Shown: positions 1 through 8,723, counted from the stretch's first letter. The stretch is DNA of 64,000 bases from Haladaptatus caseinilyticus (GCF_026248685.1 NZ_CP111036.1:2418001-2482000), one strand, 5' to 3'. Translations and numbers: made by a program. The notes: generated from the sequence alone by a model not told the origin.

Positions 1-549
1 AGCGGCGACTCGGCTGGCGTCGGCGATTGTGTTTCTCGTTGCACGACTTCCGCTGGGGTTGTGACGGTTCGTGATGACGATACATTCCGTATCATCGGTC
101 GTCGCGGATTCGATTCGGTCGGGATCGAGCGCGTAGTCGTTTTCGGCCGGTCGTCGAAATCGGTCGACGACGGCCCCCAGCCCCTTCGGTGTTTGGACGA
201 GGGGCTCGTAGCCCGGCTTTTCGACGAGGACGCGTGGCTCGTTCTCATCGTTCTCGTCGTCCGTTTTCGTCCCACCGGCTACACCATTTATCGTAGCGGC
301 GACTGCGATGAAATTCGCGTGTGTTGCCCCCGCAGTGACGAGGACGTTCTCCGTTTCGACATCGTATTCCTCGGCGATGATCGTTTCGAGGTCGAGATCT
401 TCCGGCGGTGCCGGAAGGTCGGCGAGTTCCGGCGGGACAACACCGTCCGGTTTAGGCATCGTTCGGCGAAGGTCGCTCGACCCGAGATCGTGCACCGTCG
501 TCTCGGGGCGATCAGAAAGCCAGTCGAGATATTCGATATCAGGGAACAC
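1..549 (-). CDS. PLP-dependent aminotransferase, class I/II (3' end outside window)
   Basis: This is the N-terminal ~183 residues of a fold-type I aminotransferase; the rest lies left of base 1. Reading the minus strand from a GTG at 549 gives VFPDIEYLDWLSDRPE, then VLVTAGATHANFIAV (cofactor-phosphate loop region), VLVEKPGYEPLV (the conserved P-x-Y segment) and CIVITNRHNPSG (the N-x-H-N-P-S-G motif whose Asn contacts the pyridine ring). The catalytic lysine would be in the missing part. The frame stays open upstream of 549 but has no ATG, so GTG is a reasoned choice. Haloarchaeal proteins of this kind are annotated only as aminotransferases, and the amino-acid substrate cannot be read from this fragment. 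An AT-rich segment at about 600-620 (AAATATT on the reading strand) could be its promoter. Confidence 0.85.
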   Translation of the reverse strand, partial: MFPDIEYLDWLSDRPETTVHDLGSSDLRRTMPKPDGVVPPELADLPAPPEDLDLETIIAEEYDVETENVLVTAGATHANFIAVAATINGVAGGTKTDDENDENEPRVLVEKPGYEPLVQTPKGLGAVVDRFRRPAENDYALDPDRIESATTDDTECIVITNRHNPSGSRATRNTIADASRVAA

Positions 550-1015
550 GCTGGATGCTACGACAACGAGTGTATTAACGTTCGGGAAGGTTGCAAAACG
601 GAGCAATATTTGTATTTTTCACATGAACGGTGTTTGCTCGGTTTGCATGTGTGGTATTCACACATATATTGAAACGGATACTCTCAGTTTCAGTTATCGG
701 CGAAGTCTCGAAAAGTAGAAAAGGGGACGCCGGTAAGGACACCGTAACAGAGGTCTTCGCTGATTCAAGCGAGCGAGTCTCAACGGCAAATGGGCGAGTA
801 ACCGGTGGTTACTCAATACGAACCGGGGATAATGTGTTACTCGCAAAGTCAGTCCCCCGAAGGGGTGTTCGCTATGGCCGATTATTTCGTCCGTTACAAC
901 CCCCTTTTCCGCCAAGGGCTGGTTTCTCTTGGGACATGAACAAATATTCCAATTAATTTCCTATCGACATCATTTAGAAAAAGCTATTCTCAATGCCTCC
1001 CACGTCTCGAATGCG
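550..1015. other. Intergenic region between divergent genes
   Basis: No convincing gene is seen here. Open frames exist on both strands (for example 630-956 plus and 694-915 minus), but their translations are rich in Arg/Leu/Ser and lack the acidic composition of neighbouring proteins. The segment probably holds the promoter of the leftward aminotransferase (AT-rich 600-625) and that of the micro-protein starting at 1016 (AT-rich 970-985). Confidence 0.5.
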
Positions 1016-1150
1016 ATGACGGAAAGTAATGACACGTTAACGGCGTACCTCGCGGAGAATCCACGAATGGCTGGCGTCCTGTTCACCATCTGTCTGCTAC
1101 TCACACAAACCGGAAACGCGACGGCAGCGTGCTGCGGAACGATCGGATAA
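1016..1150 (+). CDS. Haloarchaeal micro-protein, 44 residues (DUF7503-like)
   Basis: The protein reads MTESNDTLTAYLAENPRMAG followed by a hydrophobic stretch, VLFTICLLLTQTGNATAA, and a short Cys-containing tail. I recognise the pattern T-x2-YLAENPRM-x-G-x-LFT-x-LLLTQ-G as a family of 40-50 residue haloarchaeal proteins of unknown function (DUF7503, from memory). The middle could be one membrane helix or an uncleaved signal. The frame extends upstream to 929, but homology supports the ATG at 1016. It converges on the CHAT gene, with stop codons 3 bases apart. No function is known. Confidence 0.6.
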   Translation: MTESNDTLTAYLAENPRMAGVLFTICLLLTQTGNATAACCGTIG

Positions 1151-1153
1151 TCG

Positions 1154-3229
1154 CTACAACTTTTCGAGGCCGATATCGGTCGACCAACCGAACTCACCAT
1201 CGACGATTACAGGAATCTGTTCCAGTCGGAAGAACTGGACTAGCGTATCCCGATCGACGGATAGCTTTGGCGTCGAACCACCGTTCAAAAAGTACGTTTC
1301 GATGTTTTCGATAAACGGGGTGATGATGGATCCCATCCCTCGCTCGACCGTCGGATAGGTTATGAGTTGAACGTCGTACTCGTCGTCGGTATCCGTTTCA
1401 GTGGTGACATCACACAGAATCGGCGTACCGCTTTCACTCTGCGCGATTTCGATGCTCCCATCCCCGACGACGATGTACTGATTACCGACTATCTGTCGGT
1501 TCCGGGCGATGGTAAGGGCGGATCGGAGGGAGAATCCTCGATTGAGAAGCCGAGCGATGGTACGCCCGATTTGAATCGCGCTTTTGTTAGCGATTTCACT
1601 GTACGTGACTATTCCTCCGATGCTGCCGGATTCGATCAGTTCCAATCCCTGTTCGTAGGACCGACAACCGTTCAAAAGGAACGTCTCGACCCCAACGTCA
1701 TCGATCGTACCAACATCGAGTTCGCCATCATGGCAGATGAATTTTCCATCCTTGACGTGGCCGATGTAGTGCAGAAAATCGGTGGAAGCGGTGAGAACCG
1801 ATTCCAATTCACGGACGGAAAGGTTGCGATGTACGTCGATATCGAATCGAAGCTCCTGACGTTTTCCATAGAGATTGTTTCCACCATCGTACTCCGGGCT
1901 CATTTCTTGCTCGTTACAGACGACGGTGATATCGATTTCGCCCGTCGATGATGACCGTCCGAGTTTGTTCTCGAACGACTGTTTGATTAGTTTGTTCGCA
2001 CCGATGGGCATCCCGCCACCGAGCCACGCGTGTTCCAAGGAGTCCGTTCGATTCGGCGCAACGTAGGAGTGGTGCGCTTGTTGCTGTCCACGGTGTTTTG
2101 CTTTCGTCCCGCGGAAGAAGCTATCGATTGGCTCCGGTGTTTCGGGCGACGGTTTGCGACGTTTTTCGCCCTTCGTCGAGATGAGGGAGAGGTTATTCAC
2201 GAGATACGGAATCGCTTCGAGGTTCGTCACGTCCTCGGAGACGGTCGTCGAGAGTAACCACGTCGGAACATGCTCTTTTATCGTATCAAACGGAACGTCG
2301 AGGTAAGCTTCGATTTGCTCCGAGAGGCTCCGTTCGTACAACTCGTCGAAGGCGAAATCGAGGTCCGACTCGATCATTTGCCGTTCGTGGAGCGGTATCT
2401 GATAGAACCCCTCAGTTCGTGTGATACAATCGAGGAAAAGAGTCTGTTTGAGTACGCGTTCGATCTCGCCTTCGAAGCCTCTCTCTGGATGGGTGAGGGA
2501 ATGAGCGAAGCCATCATCCGTGACGAGCGTCGGTTCGTCACCCGGAACGATATTCGCGCCCAAATAGTATGCGAGGGTGCTCGACGGATAGATCATCGAC
2601 AGTTCGGGAGGCAGTTCGATTCGAACACCCGTCTCCGGACGTGAAATTTCGTTCGGGATGTGAAATCGGTCATCGAGTTCGATTTTGGGAGGATGTCCCC
2701 TGAGCGAGGGAAGCGACCGCTCGCAACTCCGTGTCTTGAGTGCCGAACCGAACGTCGAAAAAGCAGCCATCACGTCACGTGGGTCTGCCGTCGTCGTCAC
2801 CGTCGCTCCTGGCTGTTCGTGATACGAGCGTGCCCCGATTCGAACCCGTGTTTCCGCCCCAAAATCGAACTCCATTCGATCCGCTGACGTAGCGATGGTG
2901 GCTTCGCTAGTCATTCTCAGATATATCTTGATCGGGGCGTTGAGTTCGATCAAATAGTCCCCTTTCGGAAGTTGTTCGTATGCAAAATCTTCGACTTTTG
3001 TCAACACATCCCCGTCCGCACTTCGGACATATGCGATAACGATGTGCGGTAAAACGAGCTTGTTGGTCGCGATTTCGGCCGCGTTGTCGATGGGGAACGA
3101 AAATTGATCGACGCCGGTCGAAGTCGGTTGGACAGGTGTCGAAGTCTGAATTGGGAACTGCCGCCGCTGAATGGGGTCGATGACCGTTATACCGGGGGCG
3201 TCGGTATCGGGCCGAAATATCGGTTTCAT
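1154..3229 (-). CDS. CHAT-domain (caspase-like) protein
   Basis: A 691-residue protein with a C-terminal CHAT domain, a clan CD peptidase fold related to caspases and separases. The catalytic dyad is visible: His in LHYIGHVKDG (residue ~491) and Cys in FLLNGCRSYEQG (~522). The typical G-SIGGIVTYSEIANKSA and ARLLNRGFSLRSALTIAR helices follow. The first ~450 residues match nothing I know and may be a sensor or scaffold. A longer start at 3373 is possible but overlaps the upstream gene by 74 bases; the ATG at 3229 avoids this and begins MKPIFRPDTDAPG. The gene lies directly downstream of, and collinear with, the HalOD1/DUF7504 gene, which suggests co-transcription. Peptidase activity is inferred from the dyad. 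The substrate is unknown. Confidence 0.75.
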   Translation of the reverse strand: MKPIFRPDTDAPGITVIDPIQRRQFPIQTSTPVQPTSTGVDQFSFPIDNAAEIATNKLVLPHIVIAYVRSADGDVLTKVEDFAYEQLPKGDYLIELNAPIKIYLRMTSEATIATSADRMEFDFGAETRVRIGARSYHEQPGATVTTTADPRDVMAAFSTFGSALKTRSCERSLPSLRGHPPKIELDDRFHIPNEISRPETGVRIELPPELSMIYPSSTLAYYLGANIVPGDEPTLVTDDGFAHSLTHPERGFEGEIERVLKQTLFLDCITRTEGFYQIPLHERQMIESDLDFAFDELYERSLSEQIEAYLDVPFDTIKEHVPTWLLSTTVSEDVTNLEAIPYLVNNLSLISTKGEKRRKPSPETPEPIDSFFRGTKAKHRGQQQAHHSYVAPNRTDSLEHAWLGGGMPIGANKLIKQSFENKLGRSSSTGEIDITVVCNEQEMSPEYDGGNNLYGKRQELRFDIDVHRNLSVRELESVLTASTDFLHYIGHVKDGKFICHDGELDVGTIDDVGVETFLLNGCRSYEQGLELIESGSIGGIVTYSEIANKSAIQIGRTIARLLNRGFSLRSALTIARNRQIVGNQYIVVGDGSIEIAQSESGTPILCDVTTETDTDDEYDVQLITYPTVERGMGSIITPFIENIETYFLNGGSTPKLSVDRDTLVQFFRLEQIPVIVDGEFGWSTDIGLEKL

Positions 3230-3299
3230 TGTTTCATTGATGTGCAACGATTTTGGCTCTGCCTTCGTGGAGGATGAATGCTCGCGTTCAACGACGTCG

Positions 3300-4250
3300 T
3301 TAGATCGAGAACCACGTCGTGGTGTAGTTCGTATCGTGTAGATGCCACCGCTGTTCCGGCCCGTCTTTGCCAATTTTCAGCTCGATAGTCACGTCGAACA
3401 GTGATTCGACCGCTTGAACCGAGGACGATTCGTATGCTTGCGGGAGGATGTACTGACCCATTCCGGAGACTTCCTCCACTGTCTCGGTGACCGTTTGCAA
3501 GAAATCGGTTACGGTCCGGTCATCTTCCTCGCTGGAGAGTATTTGTAGTGAGTCGAAACAAAAACGAAGTTCTCCCGGTTCGAATCCCATTTGTCGGCGC
3601 TGCAGTTCGAATATTTCCGTTCGAATCTCCGCTTCGAAGTCGTCGAGAGACCCATACACGGGCGATGTCGATAGCTGACTCGGGCTGTCACTGGTCTGTG
3701 CTTGTGCGGCCGACCGCACCGCAGCTTCGTACGTCAGGAGATGTGCGTGGTCGAGGTTCGCATTCGCCCGTGAGAGTCTCGTCCGAGCAACGTCGATGTC
3801 GCGTCCGTAGAGGGCGAACAGGTGGGTTCGGTCGCGAGCTACACCTCCCAAAAACTGTGCGCTCAACTGCTCGAAAACGTCCGTTGGCACGTCACCAGTG
3901 AGGAGTAAATTTCCGCCGGATCGTTTCAATCGTCCGAGTTCCGATTCGATCTCGACGGTGCCATCGCTGTCTGCAGTGACGTAGTGACCAGCGAGATGGA
4001 AGGTGACACACCCACTCGTGCGAGGCGTTCCATCTTGAAGCGGTTGGAATATATCCTCTAGCGCGTCCGGGTCAATACATTGATACAACGACTCGGGGAC
4101 CTCGGCAGACCCGACTTTGGCTTCCTCCGCCATTTGTTGAATGATGAGTGCAGTTAAGCTATCCTCGCTCGTCCAATCGTATTGGAACGTTATGGGTGCC
4201 TCCACACCACACATGAACGGGGAGGTGGCATCGTCGTCTTGAATACTCAT
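3300..4250 (-). CDS. HalOD1 output domain + DUF7504 (degenerate RecA-like) protein
   Basis: The protein has 316 residues. Residues ~25-100 form a HalOD1 domain, an output module found in haloarchaeal signalling proteins (SLTALIIQQMAEEAKVG, then LYQCIDPDALEDIF and CVTFHLAGHYVTADSDGTVEI). Residues ~105-316 form a DUF7504 domain, a KaiC/RecA-like fold without an obvious Walker A; diagnostic parts are LKRSGGNLLLTG, ELRFCFDSLQIL and the GPEQRWHL end. The C-terminal half aligns well with the protein at 40073-40801. It is the promoter-proximal gene of a pair with the CHAT gene, so a regulatory or sensing role towards the CHAT protein is likely but unproven. No membrane segment is seen. Confidence 0.75.
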   Translation of the reverse strand: MSIQDDDATSPFMCGVEAPITFQYDWTSEDSLTALIIQQMAEEAKVGSAEVPESLYQCIDPDALEDIFQPLQDGTPRTSGCVTFHLAGHYVTADSDGTVEIESELGRLKRSGGNLLLTGDVPTDVFEQLSAQFLGGVARDRTHLFALYGRDIDVARTRLSRANANLDHAHLLTYEAAVRSAAQAQTSDSPSQLSTSPVYGSLDDFEAEIRTEIFELQRRQMGFEPGELRFCFDSLQILSSEEDDRTVTDFLQTVTETVEEVSGMGQYILPQAYESSSVQAVESLFDVTIELKIGKDGPEQRWHLHDTNYTTTWFSI

Positions 4251-4494
4251 ACTCTTGTACCGTTACTACCTCAACGGTCAAAAGTCCATGTGCTGTTTTG
4301 AAATGCTATCACAGAACATTATTTTTAGTAATTCCTGCCGTATGGAATCCTTATTAATTCCGAACACTTGTGATAAGAAAATTTATATAGTATAGGAAGG
4401 CGCTTTTTAATTCACAAAGTGTGAGTAAACGACGGTGAAAGTGACCAAATAGCAAAATCACGTGATTCATACATTGCTACGACAATAATAGTGT
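4251..4494. promoter_or_regulatory. Divergent promoter region, HalOD1/CHAT module and DUF7344/helicase operon
   Basis: This 244-base AT-rich stretch separates divergent transcription units. It contains TTTATATAG near 4382-4390, a good archaeal TATA candidate for rightward transcription, and an A/T-rich block at 4313-4340 suited to leftward transcription. Both lie 65-110 bases from the start codons, longer than the usual leaderless spacing, so transcripts would have leaders or other boxes are used. Confidence 0.4.
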
Positions 4495-4872
4495 ATGAGC
4501 GATACACCGAACGACCGGGAGCAGGTTCTCATAGAGTTGCTGAAATTCTTGGAAACCGTTGATCCCGATGTTCTCATTTCCACTTCCGAGATGGTGTATA
4601 CGCTACTGAAAAAAGAACAACGACGGCATCTCATCCTCTATCTTACGGAACAGGAAACCGCGACACCGCTTTCACGGGTCGCAATGGAGGTCACGAGCCG
4701 TTGTAACGCTACTCCCTTTACCGAGGTTACTCCTTCCGAACAGGAACGAACACGTATCCGTCTTGAACAGGAACATCTCCCACGGCTTGCTGATTACGGC
4801 ATTCTCTCCTGGAAATACGGTGACGAGATGGTGGATCCACTACCGGCGACACTCCCATCGGAGGAGGAGTGA
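4495..4872 (+). CDS. DUF7344 domain protein, putative winged-helix regulator
   Basis: A 125-residue protein. The segment MVYTLLKKEQRRHLILYLTEQETATPLSRVAMEV followed by RIRLEQEHLPRLADYGILSWKYGDEMV matches DUF7344, a haloarchaeal winged-helix-like domain built as 'N-E-R-R-R-x2-L-x2-L...L-x2-H-LP-x-L-x2-x-G-x-(V/I)'. The family is thought to bind DNA, but no target is known. Its stop codon overlaps the GTG start of the helicase (GTGA, 4869-4872), so the two proteins are probably translationally coupled. Confidence 0.75.
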   Translation: MSDTPNDREQVLIELLKFLETVDPDVLISTSEMVYTLLKKEQRRHLILYLTEQETATPLSRVAMEVTSRCNATPFTEVTPSEQERTRIRLEQEHLPRLADYGILSWKYGDEMVDPLPATLPSEEE

Positions 4873-7226
4873 CGAAACCGGTTAGAACTTCCACCCCAAA
4901 CATCTCCTCAGTGCAGGATACAATCGACTGGCTTCGCGGGCGACCGTACTACGAAGGGCAAATCGCTCGACACGAGACGATTCCCGGTCACGATGGCGAG
5001 TTTCGAGCAATTTCCCTCGAATCGCGTCTCGAATCAGCCCTTGCGAACCGCGGCATCGACCGACTCTACCGGCATCAAGCCGAGGCCGTCGAAGAGTTCC
5101 GGGCGGGGAAAAACATCGTCATCGCCACCCAAACCGCGAGTGGCAAGAGCCTCGCATACACGATTCCGGCGTTCGAACGGGCGATGGATCATGGGGGCAG
5201 AACCCTCTACATCGCTCCACAGAATGCCCTCATCAACGACCAAGAGGAGAACTTGTCGGAACTCGCTCGCGACCTGGGCTTTGGCAGTCGGGTCTCGGTA
5301 GACCAGTACACCGGACGACTCGACAAAAACGAGAAACGAGCGGTCCGTGACCGCCATCCAACCGTCCTACTCACGACGCCCGATATGCTTCATTATGCCC
5401 TCCTGCCGTACGCCCATCGTCTCTGGGATTGGTTTTTCAAGGGGTTGGAGACGGTCGTCGTCGACGAAGTACACGAATATCGCGGCGTCTTCGGCAGTCA
5501 CGTGGCACTCGTCCTCGGACGGCTCGCGCGGATCTGCGACCGGTTCGATTCATCCCCGCAGTTCGTCTGCTGTTCGGCGACTATCGGTAATCCGGTCGAA
5601 CACGCCAGTGCGGTCACCGGCCACCCCGAACCGACGTTTCACCTCGTGGACGACGACACGAGTCGGACGGGCCCGACCCACTGGGTGCTGTGGAATCCTC
5701 CGGAATACGAGGACGAAAATCGCGGTAGTGGACGCAGAAAGTCGAGTCACGGCGAGACGAAGCGACTGTTCACCGACCTCGTCACTCAGGACTATCAAAC
5801 GTTGGTGTTCACCCGAGCCAGACAGGCCGCGGAACGCTACGCGATGGAGAGTGCGGACGAACTCCGGCGGCGAGGGGAACAGGATGCCGCCTCCGAAATA
5901 TCGGCGTATCAAGCCGCGCTTCGAAACGACCGGCGACAGGAGCTGGAGTCGGGACTCCACTCCGGCGACGTTCGCGGCGCGTGGAGCACGAACGCGCTGG
6001 AACTCGGCGTGGATATCGGCGGTCTCGATGCCGTTTTGCTCGATAGCTATCCCGGGACGCGGATGGCGGCGTTCCAGCAGGCCGGGCGAGCAGGTCGGGG
6101 AACTGACGCCTGCCTCGTCACCCTCGTCGCCGGCGAAGATCAGTTAGACCAGTTCCTGATGCGGAATCCCGACGAATTCTTTTCGGGCGAGCCTGAACGA
6201 GCGGTGGCAAATCCGAGAAACGAAGAACTGCTACCGGACCACGTTACATCCGCCGCTCGCGAATCGTGGCTTTCGCCCGACGACGAGCGGTACTTTGGCG
6301 AGGAGTTTCCCGGTCTCGTCGCCGATCTCGAATCGGATGGCGAACTGAAACGCCGACGGACGGATACCGGCGTTCGTTGGGTGTTCGATGGCGATGGCAG
6401 CCCACAGCACGAAATGAGCCTGCGAACGATCGACGAGCGGGAAATCGACCTGCTCGACCGCTCCCGTGACGATGTTATTTCCTCATTGCCCTTCAGCGAC
6501 GCACTGAACGATGCCCATCCCGGTGCCATCTATCATCACCAAGGGCAGTCGTACGAGGTGGTCGACCTGGATTTGACGAAGGACGTGGCAGAACTGTCCC
6601 CCACGTGGGCGGACTACCACACGAAAACGCTCCACGAGAAGGGGATTACGGTCGAAGAAGATGTAGACGAAAAGACACTCTCGACTCGGTCCGACTGTAT
6701 CGTACGATTCGCCGACGTGACGATGAGAAAACGTATCACCGGGTTCGAGCGGCGGGACGCGAAACGCGGTGAGACGCTCGGAAGCGAATCACTCGACCTG
6801 CCGGAACTCACGCTCCGGACAAAGGCGCTTTATTTCACGATACCGGACGATGTTGAGCGCGAACTCCGCGCCATGGACGGGGAGTTCGACGGCGCGATTC
6901 ACGCCGCGGAACACGGGATGATTTCGCTCTTTCCGCTGGAACTGCTATGTGACCGTCGTGACATCGGCGGCCTCTCCACGCCGGTACACCCACACACCGG
7001 TGTGAGTACCATCTTCATCTACGACGGGTATCCAGGCGGTGTCGGTCTCACCCGCGAAGGCTACGAGACGGTCGAGTCGCTCATGCGCAATACGTGCGAG
7101 ATGATTCGCGACTGCAACTGCGACTCCGGATGCCCGTCTTGCATCCAATCGCCACATTGTGGAAACGCCAACGAACCGCTCGACAAACGCCTTTCTTCCC
7201 ATCTGCTCTCACTGCTCACGGAATGA
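4869..7226 (+). CDS. DEAD/DEAH-box helicase with C-terminal DUF1998 (MrfA/Hrq1 family)
   Basis: A superfamily 2 DNA helicase of 785 residues. Motif I is ATQTASGKS (~85-93), motif II DEVH, motif III SAT (CCSATIGNP) and motif VI QQAGRAGRG. The C-terminus carries the DUF1998 zinc module, with Cys in CNCDSGCPSCIQSPHCGN. This order is that of Bacillus MrfA and of eukaryotic Hrq1, 3'-5' helicases that repair mitomycin-type crosslinks and other adducts; the same role is inferred here. Translation starts at GTG 4869, overlapping the DUF7344 stop, so the helicase may be under control of, or coupled to, that small protein. Length is normal and all motifs look intact. Confidence 0.92.
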   Translation: MTKPVRTSTPNISSVQDTIDWLRGRPYYEGQIARHETIPGHDGEFRAISLESRLESALANRGIDRLYRHQAEAVEEFRAGKNIVIATQTASGKSLAYTIPAFERAMDHGGRTLYIAPQNALINDQEENLSELARDLGFGSRVSVDQYTGRLDKNEKRAVRDRHPTVLLTTPDMLHYALLPYAHRLWDWFFKGLETVVVDEVHEYRGVFGSHVALVLGRLARICDRFDSSPQFVCCSATIGNPVEHASAVTGHPEPTFHLVDDDTSRTGPTHWVLWNPPEYEDENRGSGRRKSSHGETKRLFTDLVTQDYQTLVFTRARQAAERYAMESADELRRRGEQDAASEISAYQAALRNDRRQELESGLHSGDVRGAWSTNALELGVDIGGLDAVLLDSYPGTRMAAFQQAGRAGRGTDACLVTLVAGEDQLDQFLMRNPDEFFSGEPERAVANPRNEELLPDHVTSAARESWLSPDDERYFGEEFPGLVADLESDGELKRRRTDTGVRWVFDGDGSPQHEMSLRTIDEREIDLLDRSRDDVISSLPFSDALNDAHPGAIYHHQGQSYEVVDLDLTKDVAELSPTWADYHTKTLHEKGITVEEDVDEKTLSTRSDCIVRFADVTMRKRITGFERRDAKRGETLGSESLDLPELTLRTKALYFTIPDDVERELRAMDGEFDGAIHAAEHGMISLFPLELLCDRRDIGGLSTPVHPHTGVSTIFIYDGYPGGVGLTREGYETVESLMRNTCEMIRDCNCDSGCPSCIQSPHCGNANEPLDKRLSSHLLSLLTE

Positions 7227-7237
7227 GTCGCAACCTT

Positions 7238-7274
7238 TTTAGGACAGCCTAAACCTAAATTAGGTTAGCCTAAA
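7238..7274. promoter_or_regulatory. Two tandem DtxR-type iron boxes
   Basis: Between the helicase stop and the ATG at 7276 are two copies of TTAGG-N4-CCTAA. The first is TTTAGGACAGCCTAAA at 7238-7253 and the second ATTAGGTTAGCCTAAA at 7259-7274, exactly 21 bases apart, so they face the same side of the helix. Bases TTAGGTTAGCCTAA in copy 2 equal positions 1-14 of the bacterial DtxR/IdeR consensus. The last copy abuts the start codon, which suggests a repressor that covers the promoter and start site. Confidence 0.75.
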
Positions 7275-7275
7275 C

Positions 7276-7728
7276 ATGGACGACATCCTCCGGCAGACAC
7301 GCAGAAAAATCGAAGCATTAGCGGTCGAAAGCGGTCAGGGTGGATTTTCGGTCGTTTGTGCGGACTCCGGTGAGTGTCCGATGCCGCTAACGGGAAATCA
7401 GTTCGAAAGTCACGACGATGCGTCCCGCGCTGCCGAACTCGCTCGTGGATATCGGAACGCACTCCGCGAGCACGACCCGAAAATACCCCACTATCGATTC
7501 GTCGTTACCGAGGAGCCTGCCCGTCCGCTACAGATGGCGGGCGTCCGCGAACGAACCGATGGCACGCGCGCCAACGGGCTTCCGCAAACGCAGCGCTCCG
7601 TCACGGTAGCCAGCGACGGCGAAGGGGAATGGCTCAGGATGGAGAATGCACCGCTCGTTCACCTCGCACGTGATTGTGGTCCCGTCGGCGACGATGCAGT
7701 CGGTAGACAACTCGACTCGAAGCTTTAG
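7276..7728 (+). CDS. Small soluble haloarchaeal protein, likely iron-regulated (DUF7552-like)
   Basis: A 150-residue protein beginning MDDILRQTRRKIEALAVE. The first ~85 residues (GGFSVVCADSGECPMPLTGNQFES, AAELARGYRNALREHDPKIPHYRFVV) resemble a haloarchaeal family of unknown function that I believe is DUF7552, although the number is uncertain. The C-terminal ~60 residues look low-complexity. There is no signal peptide, membrane segment or cofactor motif. The start codon is fixed by two tandem DtxR-type operators ending 1 base upstream, so expression is probably repressed in iron-replete cells. It converges on the next gene with a 4-base overlap. Confidence 0.65.
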   Translation: MDDILRQTRRKIEALAVESGQGGFSVVCADSGECPMPLTGNQFESHDDASRAAELARGYRNALREHDPKIPHYRFVVTEEPARPLQMAGVRERTDGTRANGLPQTQRSVTVASDGEGEWLRMENAPLVHLARDCGPVGDDAVGRQLDSKL

Positions 7729-8723
7729 CGGACCTCTTCTCGCAGTTCGGGTATGAGGTCGAGTTCATGGTTCGTATCGCCGAGTACGAGCAGCGCGAAA
7801 TACCGGAGATACGTCTGAACTGGTACTCGAATGACGGCGAAGGCGAACACCAGTAGGAGGATGTAGAGGAGAGCGACCAGGCCGAACGAAACCAACAGTG
7901 GCGTGTTCGATACGATTGCTGGCGGCACGGGAAACCCGGCGGTCATGTATAGCCCGACAGCGACGATTGCGAACGGAATCAAAGCCACGAAGCTGAGGAT
8001 TCCACCGACGATGGAGACGGCGATTCCTGCGGCGATGCTGAGAGCGAACCGAAGCAACACGTACACACCATACTGCTTCCACTCTCGTCGAAGCGTCGGC
8101 CAAAACGTACGCCAACCAGCTACGACGCCGCCACCGCGAAGCACCATTACCGGGACGACGAAGTTCGTCGTCAACCCGTCCACCAACCCGACGAAGAGTC
8201 CGAGTACTACCACGACCGGCAAGAAGAGGAACAGGGCGCCGAGAGCAAGACTACTCGAACCGTCGAGTATCGATGGGATAAAAACGAGTAGAAATCCGAC
8301 TATCGGGAGAAGAACGAGCGTGAAGAGGACGAGTCGAAACCCGAAGAGACGAAGTCCCTGCCCGAAATATCGGCGGAGATACGGACGGACGTGAACGTCC
8401 TGCGAGCGAAGCGACTCGACGAACGCGAACTCCATCAGCGACCCGACACCAGCGAAGACTACCCAGAGGAGTATCGCTACTGCGACGATAGCAACGGTGA
8501 ACGTAATGAGGGTGTCCATCGAAATCGGGATATCCGGAAACGGCCCCCCGAATTCACCCGAGAGTTGATAGTTTTTGCCACCCGTTGGTGGTGAGATGCT
8601 CGTTCCACCGAGGAAGAGAACGATGATGCTGAGTTTGAGCCACGCTCGAACCTCGACGGGGAGCAAGAGTTCCTTCGTGGCCTCGATCGCATCGTCCAGG
8701 GCTTCGACGGCATACCACGGCAT
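7725..8723 (-). CDS. Multi-pass membrane protein, DUF7544 type
   Basis: A 332-residue integral membrane protein with about six hydrophobic segments. The N-terminus MPWYAVEALDDAIEATKELLLPVEVRAWLKLSIIVLFLGG is typical of haloarchaeal DUF7544 proteins, and fixes the ATG at 8723 rather than an upstream start at 8777. The middle has the loop SLRSQDVHVRPYLRRYFGQGLRLFGFRL, then long Leu/Val/Phe-rich helices, and the tail ends DTNHELDLIPELREEV. No transport or catalytic motif is seen and the function is unknown. The next gene upstream on the same strand stops 41 bases before this start. Confidence 0.75.
   Translation of the reverse strand: MPWYAVEALDDAIEATKELLLPVEVRAWLKLSIIVLFLGGTSISPPTGGKNYQLSGEFGGPFPDIPISMDTLITFTVAIVAVAILLWVVFAGVGSLMEFAFVESLRSQDVHVRPYLRRYFGQGLRLFGFRLVLFTLVLLPIVGFLLVFIPSILDGSSSLALGALFLFLPVVVVLGLFVGLVDGLTTNFVVPVMVLRGGGVVAGWRTFWPTLRREWKQYGVYVLLRFALSIAAGIAVSIVGGILSFVALIPFAIVAVGLYMTAGFPVPPAIVSNTPLLVSFGLVALLYILLLVFAFAVIRVPVQTYLRYFALLVLGDTNHELDLIPELREEVR

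Noticed and set aside
61-672. 203-residue plus-strand frame at the left edge
   Set aside because: It is antisense to the aminotransferase, whose motifs are clear on the minus strand.
694-915. 73-residue minus-strand frame in the first intergenic region
   Set aside because: Very basic translation (Arg/Leu repeats), unlike haloarchaeal proteins, and no start signals.
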